This document shows positions 50,043 to 57,502 of a DNA stretch of 64,000 nt, one piece after another (the first letter of the stretch is position 1; every line of letters begins with the position of its first letter). The notes beneath the pieces were generated by a model. That model worked only from the letters and a program-made list of their open reading frames with translations, did no database searches and was not told where the DNA came from. The stretch comes from Sphingobium lactosutens (lineage in GTDB: Bacteria; Pseudomonadota; Alphaproteobacteria; Sphingomonadales; Sphingomonadaceae), in assembly GCF_013393185.1 (NCBI RefSeq), contig NZ_QJQX01000073.1:91401-155400 (forward strand), written 5' to 3'. Position numbers and translations under genes: made by a program.

Positions 50043-51146
50043 ATGGAAATCACACGCTTTCCGGAATTTGGTTGCTATGCCCTGCCCGGCCATATTTCCG
50101 ACCCCACTGCCGCGATTGGAGAGATCAGGGACGCCGAACGGCTGGGCTTCGGCTCGGTCTGGATTTCGGAGCGTTTCGCGGCGAAGAATGCCGATGTCCT
50201 TTCGGGCGCTGCGGCGATGCTCTCGCCCTCCATGGGGATCGCGTCCGGCCTGATCCAGAATCTGCCGCTGCGTCACCCGATCGTGACCGCAGGCTATGCC
50301 GCAACTATGGCGAAGCTGACCGGCGACCGTTTCGCGCTGGGTATCGGGCGTGGAACGGACAGTTTCGCGGACGCCAGCGGAACGCCCCGACTGAATTTCC
50401 GCATCATGGAGGATTATATCACGATCCTGCGCCAGCTTTGGCGCGGGGAGACGGTGAATTATGAGGGGCCACTGGGCACCATCGGGGGTCTCCGCCTGGG
50501 CGTCGACCTGCCGACGATCCCGCCGATCATCTGCGCGGGCATGGGCGAAAAGACGCTGAAATGGGCCGGTCGCCATGCCGACGGGGTCGTCTTCAATTCG
50601 CTCTGGACGCCGCAGGCCGTCGAAAGATCGGCGAAGCTGGTCCGTCAGGGCGCGGAGGAGGCCGGGCGCGATCCCGCCGCGGTGCGCATCTGGACGATAT
50701 TGGTCACTGCCTGCGACGTGCCGGAAGAGGCTATGCTGAACTATGTCGTGCGCCGCATGAACAGCTATATTCTCTTCCCCGGCATGTTCGACGCTATCTG
50801 CGACGCCAATGGCTGGGACAAGGCGGAGGCGGTGCGGCTGCGCGAGACGCTTGACCGGTTCGACAGCCAGCGTCCCGCCGGCACGATGGGCGACGAGAGC
50901 ACGACCCGCGACCTCGACCAATTGCGCGCGATGGCCGACCTCTATCCCCGAAGCTGGATCGAGGACGGCAATGCCATCGGCACGGGCCGGGACGGCGCAA
51001 ACGCCGCGCTCGCCCGGCTGAATGCAGGCGCCGACAGCATCCTCTTCCACGGCAGCGCCCCCGCCGAAATGGCCGGCGTGCTTCGGGCCTGGCAGGACAT
51101 CCGCCCCGGCGGCCTTTCGCCGCGTTCCGTCAATCCAGGCCTCTGA
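50043..51146 (+). CDS. Luciferase-like (LLM class) oxidoreductase (2)
   Basis: 367 residues. Motifs: AERLGFGSVWISERF, SPSMGIASGLIQNLPLRHPI, ALGIGRGTDSF and PPIICAGMGEKTLKWAGRHADGVVFNS. It belongs to the F420-dependent/TIGR03857-like subfamily by general pattern. GGGAGAGG precedes the ATG. It is longer than the copy at 3306 and has an additional C-terminal helical part. Last gene of the operon; the stop is only 8 bp from the convergent TetR stop, and no hairpin separates them. It is a flavin- or F420-dependent hydride transfer enzyme of unknown substrate. Confidence 0.9.
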   Translation: MEITRFPEFGCYALPGHISDPTAAIGEIRDAERLGFGSVWISERFAAKNADVLSGAAAMLSPSMGIASGLIQNLPLRHPIVTAGYAATMAKLTGDRFALGIGRGTDSFADASGTPRLNFRIMEDYITILRQLWRGETVNYEGPLGTIGGLRLGVDLPTIPPIICAGMGEKTLKWAGRHADGVVFNSLWTPQAVERSAKLVRQGAEEAGRDPAAVRIWTILVTACDVPEEAMLNYVVRRMNSYILFPGMFDAICDANGWDKAEAVRLRETLDRFDSQRPAGTMGDESTTRDLDQLRAMADLYPRSWIEDGNAIGTGRDGANAALARLNAGADSILFHGSAPAEMAGVLRAWQDIRPGGLSPRSVNPGL

Positions 51147-51154
51147 TCAGACCA

Positions 51155-51793
51155 TCAGGCCGGGACGCCGATCGTCAGCATCGCCGCCAGCATGGCGGCA
51201 ACCTCCTTCATCTGCTGAGGCGGCGGCGGATCGCCCCAGGGCAGCAGCAATTGGCGATTGGCGATGAAGTCGATGCAGCAACGGCCGAAGACGCGTTGCC
51301 GCATTTTCCAGCTCTCGTCGGAAAGCCCGGCGGCATGGTGCCGCAGGGCGCCGTAAATCCTATGGGTAACGGGCGCGGTCGACGCCGACTCCTGCCACAA
51401 AGCGCCCTCGACATCATAATGGAGCAGCGCATAGAGAAAGCGCCCATAGGCCGCCAGTTCATGGCGATCCACGCTCAGCAACAGCGGCTCCAGAATGGTG
51501 AGCACCAGCAGAGGCGTGGACGCTGTTTCCGGCGTCGCTCCGCGCTCGTCCAGAAAGGCCTGCCGCAACCCGTCGACATGGGGTCGACGATATTCGAGGA
51601 CGGCGCGGATCAGGCCATCCCGGTCGCCGAAATGATATTGGGCGGCGAATTTGTTGCGATGCCCTGCCGCCTCCGAAATGTCGCGCAGGGAGGCGGCGGC
51701 TATCCCCTGCTCGCCAAACACCCGCTCGGCTTCGAGGATGAGCCGCCTCTTCGCGTCGGGCAGATCGGGTGCGGCGGCAGGGGTTGCATTCAT
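51155..51793 (-). CDS. TetR-family regulator, operon-distal
   Basis: 213 residues from the ATG at 51793. DNA-binding domain LILEAERVFGEQGIAAASLRDISEAAGHRNKFAAQYHFGDRDGLI (about 18-62). The AAGHRNKFAAQYHFG wording is the variant seen in a subgroup of TetR regulators of catabolic genes. It has no promoter region of its own: it begins 10 bp after AttH-like copy E. It is therefore the last gene of a five-gene operon and probably regulates it in trans. Confidence 0.92.
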   Translation of the reverse strand: MNATPAAAPDLPDAKRRLILEAERVFGEQGIAAASLRDISEAAGHRNKFAAQYHFGDRDGLIRAVLEYRRPHVDGLRQAFLDERGATPETASTPLLVLTILEPLLLSVDRHELAAYGRFLYALLHYDVEGALWQESASTAPVTHRIYGALRHHAAGLSDESWKMRQRVFGRCCIDFIANRQLLLPWGDPPPPQQMKEVAAMLAAMLTIGVPA

Positions 51794-51803
51794 GCGGGCA
51801 TCT

Positions 51804-52808
51804 TCAGCTTTCCGGCTCGATATGGCCGTTAATGGTCCGTTCGAAACATCCGTAGCCGCGCACCGAACCATTAAGCAACAGCCCCACCGACTGTTCGGCA
51901 AGGACGAGCGTGGGTTTGCCCTCCGTCGAATAGACGCCGACATATTGGTCATTGGGCGACGTCAGCGAGAGATAGGAATCGGTTTGATATTCCGTCGTCT
52001 GGATGTCCAGCGCGCCATTTTCATAATGGAGCCGGAAGCTGACCGGATCATGGTCCTTCGCGGCATCGTCGCACCGCCAGGGCAGTTCCAGCCGCGCGGG
52101 GAACAGCTTATCGCCTTCATAGACCGCGGCTTCGGAAAACGCGACCTTGCCGTCGCCGCGGGTCATCGCGTCGAACAGCAGGAAGCTGATGCCGTTTTCG
52201 AAATAGCCCTGATGCCACTGGTGATTAAGCAGATCCTTATTGTCGCGCGGCCCCAGCGAATGGTCGCGATTGGCGATCGTGTCGATCTCGTAGACCTCGT
52301 CGCCCACCTGGATCGTCCCGGTGACGCGGCCGATCTGCTCAATATGGCCGGCTGGCAAAAAGTCCTGCGTGCCGCCGACCTTGTGCAAATCCCAAACATC
52401 GGCGTTGGACTCGAAGGTCAGCGCGATCTTCATCGGCGTGCGCGGGCCTTCGGCCACCAGCGCGTCCTTCATGCCCAGCGAGGGCACGCGCCGGATGCCG
52501 CCATTATAGCGATAGGTCAGCTTGGCGCCCGGCTCGACGATGCGGATGGCGTAATGCGGGCCGCCCGGCCCATCCTTGGCGGAATTGGCGTTGCCGATTG
52601 CGCGCGACGACGCCACCGTGCCGTCGGGCAGGCGCACCACCACCGTTTCGCGGAACATCTCCAGATCCTTGCGCCAGCGGCCGCAGTGCATCCAGAAACC
52701 AACCCCGGACTTGGGGTCCTGCCCGGCGAGCAGGAAATTCTCACTCCAGTTCGGCGTGTCGGGAAAGTCGCCTTGCCAGGGATAGTCGTTGACGGGAACG
52801 TGGGGCAT
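51804..52808 (-). CDS. AttH/CrtC-like lipocalin-fold protein (copy E)
   Basis: 334 residues from the ATG at 52808 (AAAGG upstream); an upstream in-frame ATG lacks support. The signature reads RDHSLG (181-186), with Leu in place of Trp, the only variant among the five. Otherwise the arrangement is conserved: WMHCGRW near residue 39, EPGAKLTYRYNGG and FENGISFLLFD. It is the fourth gene of the minus-strand operon, next to a SnoaL-like gene, the same neighbour pairing as in the facing operon. Function unknown. Confidence 0.85.
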   Translation of the reverse strand: MPHVPVNDYPWQGDFPDTPNWSENFLLAGQDPKSGVGFWMHCGRWRKDLEMFRETVVVRLPDGTVASSRAIGNANSAKDGPGGPHYAIRIVEPGAKLTYRYNGGIRRVPSLGMKDALVAEGPRTPMKIALTFESNADVWDLHKVGGTQDFLPAGHIEQIGRVTGTIQVGDEVYEIDTIANRDHSLGPRDNKDLLNHQWHQGYFENGISFLLFDAMTRGDGKVAFSEAAVYEGDKLFPARLELPWRCDDAAKDHDPVSFRLHYENGALDIQTTEYQTDSYLSLTSPNDQYVGVYSTEGKPTLVLAEQSVGLLLNGSVRGYGCFERTINGHIEPES

Positions 52809-52834
52809 GCTCTTGCCTTTCTGTCTCTTGATGA

Positions 52835-53275
52835 TCAGCTGATGTCGACCGCCAGTCGGGTCAGGCGCAGCGTGGCTATGCGCCATTCCCCGCCAATGCG
52901 GCGATAGGTTTCGTGATAATGGCCATGGCCGCGCATCTCGCGGTAGGGCGCTCCTTCCGGCGCGCGGATGATGTCCGCCATCGCCCAGATGCCGGTGGCA
53001 TTATCCGCATTTATGACGGTGATCTCGGGCATATAGCCCTGATGGATCGACACCGCCGCATCCAGCGCGCTCCGCAGGAAAGCGACCGCCGCATCGGCTC
53101 CACGCACCGGCGGCTCGGCATAGCTGTCGTCGATCTTGCTGGGCGCCAGACCGCCACGCACATCGAAGACAACATCATCGGTGAACAGGGTGCGCAGCCC
53201 CGCCCAATCCTTCCCGTCCATGAAGCGGAAATAGCGCGCCTTGAGCAGGCGGATCTGTTCGATCGCGTCGGACAT
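52835..53275 (-). CDS. SnoaL_4-type NTF2-fold protein (2)
   Basis: 146 residues from the ATG at 53275 with GGGTGAAGG before it; the open frame extends upstream into the kinase gene without similarity. Start AIEQIRLLKARYFRFMDGKDWAGLRTLFTDDVVFDVRGG is a textbook SnoaL_4 entry, and the end GHYHETYRRIGGEWRIATLRLTRLAVD is typical too. It lacks epoxide hydrolase residues. It is close to aromatic-ring dioxygenase beta-subunit-like folds, but no partner alpha subunit is adjacent. Between kinase 3 and AttH-like copy E in the operon. Confidence 0.85.
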   Translation of the reverse strand: MSDAIEQIRLLKARYFRFMDGKDWAGLRTLFTDDVVFDVRGGLAPSKIDDSYAEPPVRGADAAVAFLRSALDAAVSIHQGYMPEITVINADNATGIWAMADIIRAPEGAPYREMRGHGHYHETYRRIGGEWRIATLRLTRLAVDIS

Positions 53276-53295
53276 GGCCTTCACCCTCCCCTTTT

Positions 53296-54447
53296 TCAGA
53301 AAGAATCGAGCACGTCGTAATCGTCGATCGCGGTGCCCATGCGCTTGAGGAATTCCACCGTCGTCCGCACCGGCTGCATGTCGGGCATGTCGCCGGTCGG
53401 GCACATGGTGATCGTCCAGAAGGCAAAGGCTGTCATCAGCTGCTGACGGACATTGAGGAAAGCCTCGTCGAAATCGATCTTCGGCACACCGTGCCGTTCC
53501 ATCTCGCTGATATAGAGGCGCAGCAGGTCGGGATGCCATTCCCGGCGCTGCTCGATCGTCAGCGCGGTGGTGGTCGAAAAGGCGAAATCGCGCGACCAGT
53601 GGCCGATGGTGGTGAGCTGCCAGTCGTGCAGGCCCATACGGTCGTCCGGCAGGATGAACCAGTTCTTCAGATGCACGTCGCTATGGATCAGCGTGTGGGG
53701 CAATTTATTATGGCGCGCTACCGACTTTTCGGTGGCCGGCCACACATCGGCCCGCCGCGCGACGAGCCGCGCGGGCAGGTGCGCCTCGACAGCCTCGAAC
53801 CCCTTGTCGCAGAAAGCCGGAAAGTCCGGCGCGCCCTGCATCTGGTTCGCCCACCAGACCGGCCAGCTTTTAAACGGCAGCTTTGCCGTACCCAGCGCGT
53901 CGCTCTGGTAGAAGCGGCTGTGCAATCCAGCGAGCGTGATCGCCATCTGCTCAGCCTGCTGCCGGGTCAGCGTGGTACGCTCGTCGGGAAAGCGCACGCC
54001 CTGCGCCATGTCGTCCATCATGATGAGATAGGCGAAGCTTTCCGGGTCGAAACGGGCGTATCGCGCCTTGGGAGTGGGAATGCCGAGCTCGGGCTGGACC
54101 AGTTTATAGAAGTCCGCTTCGGCGCGAGCCGTATCGGATACGCCCAGCACGATCCGGTTTTCCAGCGTCTCGGCTGCTTTGCAGAAGACGGTCGCGGGCA
54201 GGCCGGCCGCCTCCCCCGCCGCATTGTAGGACAGAAAGATTCGCCGCCGGTTCGAAGACCCGTCATCTCGCTCGTCGAAGGAAAAGGCGGCCACATGCGC
54301 GCCGGGCACATCGGCGCACAGTACATCGTCAAGCCATTCGCGAGTGATGGACACATAGGAAGGCGGCACTTCGTCCGCCCGCGTCACCGGACGGTCGTGC
54401 ACCTCCGCTTCATACACCTGCCGTACCCGCTCCGCACTGATCTGCAT
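53296..54447 (-). CDS. Kinase-fold phosphotransferase (EcKinase-like) 3
   Basis: 383 residues. ATP-lobe Lys in PATVFCKAAETLENR, YLIMMDDMAQG hinge-like segment, catalytic loop TLIHSDVHLKNWFI (HSD in place of HGD) and metal site MGLHDWQ. This wording is that of ecdysteroid-kinase-like proteins rather than antibiotic kinases. GGAGAG precedes the ATG. Second gene of the minus-strand operon, behind a crotonase. Phosphorylation of a hydroxyl on an intermediate or its CoA ester is inferred; a resistance role has no support. Confidence 0.88.
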   Translation of the reverse strand: MQISAERVRQVYEAEVHDRPVTRADEVPPSYVSITREWLDDVLCADVPGAHVAAFSFDERDDGSSNRRRIFLSYNAAGEAAGLPATVFCKAAETLENRIVLGVSDTARAEADFYKLVQPELGIPTPKARYARFDPESFAYLIMMDDMAQGVRFPDERTTLTRQQAEQMAITLAGLHSRFYQSDALGTAKLPFKSWPVWWANQMQGAPDFPAFCDKGFEAVEAHLPARLVARRADVWPATEKSVARHNKLPHTLIHSDVHLKNWFILPDDRMGLHDWQLTTIGHWSRDFAFSTTTALTIEQRREWHPDLLRLYISEMERHGVPKIDFDEAFLNVRQQLMTAFAFWTITMCPTGDMPDMQPVRTTVEFLKRMGTAIDDYDVLDSF

Positions 54448-54509
54448 CTTATCTCTCCTGCGACGCTGACTTTGTTCGCGCGGAGATTAAGGCCATTGCC
54501 TTAAATCTG

Positions 54510-55271
54510 TCAAGACGGCGATCCGTTCCGGCCGAAACGCTGGAAGCTGACGCGCGCCTGATCGCTGTCACAGGCCGCGATGAACAGCCGGTTCGCATGC
54601 CGGTCGGCCTCCTCGCCCTGCCGTTCGACGGCGAAATAATTCTTGACCGCCGCTACCTGTCCAAGGGGCAGGGCCGCAAACCGCCCGGCGATCGCCATGG
54701 CTTCGCCCAACGGATCGTCGGCGACCAGATCGACCAGCCCCGCCTCCGCAGCCTCCGCACCGGAAAGCGTGTCGATGCCGAAAGACAGCCGCCGCGCCCG
54801 CGTCCGCCCGGCCCGCATGGTCACGGCTTCCAGACCCCAGGCGGGAAAGAGTCCGATCTGCACCTCCGGCAGGCTCCATTTCGCGTCGGCGGTGCTGACT
54901 ACAATGTCGCAGGCCGCAGCGAGGGTCAGGCCGCCGCCGATGGCGAAGCCATGGACCGCCGCGATCACCGGGCACGGATGCGCGGTCAGGGCGCGTGCAA
55001 GCCGACCGCAATCGGCCTCGAACACGGACCGTTCCGGCATGTCCATCCCAGCCAGCGCAGTGAGGTCGCTGCCTGCGCAGAACCCCCGCCCTTCCCCCAC
55101 GATGACGATCGCGCCGGCCGCCTGCCCCGCAGTAGACCCGAGCAGATTGAGCACGTCGGCGACAATCGCAACCGACATGGCGTTCCGCTGCTGCGGCCGT
55201 GATAGGCGCAACAGGATGACGTCCCCCGGCCCGGGATGCACTTCGACCCTTATGTCCTGGCTATTCATCAT
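54510..55271 (-). CDS. Enoyl-CoA hydratase/isomerase family protein (crotonase 3)
   Basis: 253 residues; a second ATG one codon later has better Shine-Dalgarno spacing. Oxyanion-hole motifs are EGRGFCAGSDL and HGFAIGGGLTLAAACDI, with Thr or Leu at the first Glu position. The second acidic position is in SLPEVQIGLFPAWGLEA. As with crotonase 1, the catalytic Glu pair of a true hydratase is incomplete, so isomerase or C-C hydrolase activity is possible. First gene of the five-gene minus-strand operon. Confidence 0.9.
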   Translation of the reverse strand: MMNSQDIRVEVHPGPGDVILLRLSRPQQRNAMSVAIVADVLNLLGSTAGQAAGAIVIVGEGRGFCAGSDLTALAGMDMPERSVFEADCGRLARALTAHPCPVIAAVHGFAIGGGLTLAAACDIVVSTADAKWSLPEVQIGLFPAWGLEAVTMRAGRTRARRLSFGIDTLSGAEAAEAGLVDLVADDPLGEAMAIAGRFAALPLGQVAAVKNYFAVERQGEEADRHANRLFIAACDSDQARVSFQRFGRNGSPS

Positions 55272-55440
55272 CTCTCCTCATGCGACCGGGCAGTTTGATG
55301 TCGGCGGCTTCTGCTGACGAGACTCAATCTAGGGGAGAAATATGTGGCGCGAAATCTTATGCACAAACGAACAGGAGCAAGACACGCCGTGCACCGACTC
55401 TCATGTGGTCATCATTGAAATCGATGCCCGGCGGGGCGGA

Positions 55441-55758
55441 TCAATCTTCCGGCGCGATCGTGACGCGCAGGCCGTCCAGCGACTCGCTGAAGGTCAGCTG
55501 ACAGGACAGGCGGCTGGCTTGATTCCGATGATCGGAGCTGTCGAGCAGGTCATTCTCATCGTCGCTGACCGCAGGCAGGCTGTCCGCAAAAGCCGGATCG
55601 ACGTAGACATGGCAGGTGGCGCAGGAGCAGCAGCCACCGCACAGAGCCAGAAGTTCGTCAAATCCGTTGTCGCGCAGCAGTTCCATCACGGACAGGCCAT
55701 CCTGTGCCTCGATCGTCTGCTCTTCACCTGAACGATTGACTACGGTCAACTTCGCCAT
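55441..55758 (-). CDS. [2Fe-2S] ferredoxin, adrenodoxin-like
   Basis: 105 residues. Cluster Cys40, Cys46, Cys49 and Cys86 in the pattern C-x5-C-x2-C-x36-C; the segment LCGGCCSCATCHVYVD has additional Cys43 and Cys44, which is slightly unusual. The acidic stretch SDDENDLLD (65-73) is the redox-partner docking region of vertebrate-type ferredoxins. It should transfer electrons to one or both P450s. No ferredoxin reductase was found in the window. It is transcribed alone on the minus strand, 170 bp upstream of the crotonase 3 operon. Confidence 0.94.
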   Translation of the reverse strand: MAKLTVVNRSGEEQTIEAQDGLSVMELLRDNGFDELLALCGGCCSCATCHVYVDPAFADSLPAVSDDENDLLDSSDHRNQASRLSCQLTFSESLDGLRVTIAPED

Positions 55759-55857
55759 TTGCCCAATCCTTCCTATTTCTCCACCCCCTAAAGAGGGACC
55801 AGGCCAAAATCAACTCAGATCGTAAGCTTATGAACTATTTTCCCGTTGCGGCACATC

Positions 55858-55903
55858 ATGATGCCGCATGTGCGACTTGATGATGCCGCATGTGCGACTT
55901 GAT
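55858..55903. repeat. Tandem 22-bp direct repeat
   Basis: Two copies of ATGCCGCATGTGCGACTTGAT with 22-bp spacing, starting at 55861 and 55883. The first is preceded by a complementary TGCGGCA, which can pair with TGCCGCA. It lies 79-124 bp upstream of the GTG start of kinase 4, so it may be a regulator site or a recent slippage duplication. Confidence 0.6.
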
Positions 55904-55981
55904 CACAGCAGCATGTCCTGCAATGGTAAGTCTACGAACAATAATTTTGCTATGCGCCATCGCGCCGAGGAGAGACGACGG

Positions 55982-57265
55982 GTGAACAATCCAACGCATG
56001 TGGCCGGGGATCATACCGGGATCGCGTTCCCGGTCAGCTATGCGGTGCTGGAGGAAGGCGGCGTGTCAGCTTTGACTACGCTTTTCCAACAGACGGAGGC
56101 GATCAGCGTCGACAATGCGGTCACGGCCATCATCCATTGGAAGGAATTTTTCGGCGGCGGCATGGGGCGCAAGATCGCGATCGACGTGACCTATGCACGG
56201 GAGGAAGGCGCGCCGACCCGCCTGTTCGCCAAGTTCACGCGCGAATTTGGCGATCCGCTGAGGGACCTGTTTTCGCCGGTGATGGATCCCGAGGTCCGCT
56301 TTGCCCTGCTGTCGCGCCGTTCCGGCTTTCCGCTGCGGGTGCCGCGCTGCATGTTCGGCGACTATAATGCTGAGTTCAAGACTGGCCTCCTGATCACCGA
56401 GCGCATTCCCTATGGATCGGAAGGGATCGAGCCCGCGCTGGAAAAATGTGTCGATTATGAGCTTGCCGACCCGCTCCCCTATTACGAGGCGCAGACGCGC
56501 GCGATCGCGGCACTGGCCGCCTATCACCGCGCTGGGCATTTCGGCGACGAGATCGATCAGGAATTTCCGTTCACCCCTACCGACGAAGCGCTGTTGAAGG
56601 TCATTCCCTACGATCAGGCACAATTGCAGGCTAAGCTCGCCAAGTTGAAGGATTTTGCTGCGCGCGCGCCGCAACTGCTGCCGGATGGCCTTGCCGATCC
56701 CGCTTTTCTGGACGAGTTCGCGGCGGGCGCTGTGCAGGTTCTGGCGAAGGAGGAGACAATCTGGCGGCACCTCTATGCCCGCCGGGAGGCCATTGCGCTG
56801 GTCCACTGGAACATGAACCCGGACAATGCCTGGTTCTGGCGCGATGAAGAAGGTATGATGCAATCAGGCCAGCTCGACTGGGGCGGCGTGGCGCAAGCCA
56901 ATATAGCCCAATCCTATTATGGCATGCTCTGCGCTGGCGAAGCGGACTTCCTGGCACGGCATGACGCGAATCTTCAGGCGCTACTGCTGTCCGAATATAC
57001 GCGGCTGGGCGGGCCGACGCTGGATGCCGCCGCGTTCTACCAGGACGTGAATCTCGCCATCGCGGTGCTGGGCACCGCCTGGATGCTGGACGCACCGTCG
57101 CTGCTGGAAGCGGAGCTGCCGGACTATGCGGACCTCACCGACCGCAGCGACCCGCGCCTCCGCGCGCTTTTCCTCCCGCGCGCCCAGTTGCAACTGCTCA
57201 CCGTCTTCCTGTCGGAATGGCGACGCAAGGATATTGGCGAGACGGTCGGTCGACTTCCCGGTTGA
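55982..57265 (+). CDS. Kinase-fold phosphotransferase 4 (degenerate catalytic loop)
   Basis: 428 residues from the GTG at 55982, which has GAGGAGAG upstream; the longer frame from 55868 runs through the tandem repeat. ATP lobe: TRLFAKFTREFGDPLRD. The catalytic loop reads ALVHWNMNPDNAWFW, so HGD is replaced by His-Trp-Asn while the later Asn is kept, and the metal site is GQLDWGG. Loss of the catalytic Asp suggests low or altered activity. It resembles the EcKinase-like proteins at 15105 and 53296 in overall layout. Divergent from the ferredoxin gene. Confidence 0.85.
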   Translation: MNNPTHVAGDHTGIAFPVSYAVLEEGGVSALTTLFQQTEAISVDNAVTAIIHWKEFFGGGMGRKIAIDVTYAREEGAPTRLFAKFTREFGDPLRDLFSPVMDPEVRFALLSRRSGFPLRVPRCMFGDYNAEFKTGLLITERIPYGSEGIEPALEKCVDYELADPLPYYEAQTRAIAALAAYHRAGHFGDEIDQEFPFTPTDEALLKVIPYDQAQLQAKLAKLKDFAARAPQLLPDGLADPAFLDEFAAGAVQVLAKEETIWRHLYARREAIALVHWNMNPDNAWFWRDEEGMMQSGQLDWGGVAQANIAQSYYGMLCAGEADFLARHDANLQALLLSEYTRLGGPTLDAAAFYQDVNLAIAVLGTAWMLDAPSLLEAELPDYADLTDRSDPRLRALFLPRAQLQLLTVFLSEWRRKDIGETVGRLPG

Positions 57266-57278
57266 CCAACCTCCCCGC

Positions 57279-57491
57279 TTACTTGCGACCGCGCCGGAAC
57301 AGGATGATCAGCAAGAACAGGACGGTCTTGACATTGAGTAGCTTGAACGCGGCACGCGCCTGATCCGGCGTCAGTATCGCGCGCACCGGCAAGGTGCTCA
57401 TGATCTGGCCTTCGATTAGCAGGTTTCCACCGTCCGGAGACAATTTTTCTACCGTCTTCAGGCTGTCATTATGCTTGATAAACAGTTCCAT
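57279..57491 (-). CDS. Small protein with C-terminal membrane segment
   Basis: 70 residues from the ATG at 57491, with AGAGGA upstream. The soluble part contains LKTVEKLSPDGGNLLIEGQIMSTLPVRAIL; the C-terminus KTVLFLLIILFRRGRK looks like a single membrane helix with a positive end. I do not recognise the family. It starts 12 bp after the stop of the FAD-dependent oxidoreductase gene, so it belongs to that transcript. It might be a small anchor or accessory subunit of the neighbouring enzyme (speculation). Confidence 0.65.
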   Translation of the reverse strand: MELFIKHNDSLKTVEKLSPDGGNLLIEGQIMSTLPVRAILTPDQARAAFKLLNVKTVLFLLIILFRRGRK

Positions 57492-57502
57492 GAGCAATCC
57501 TC

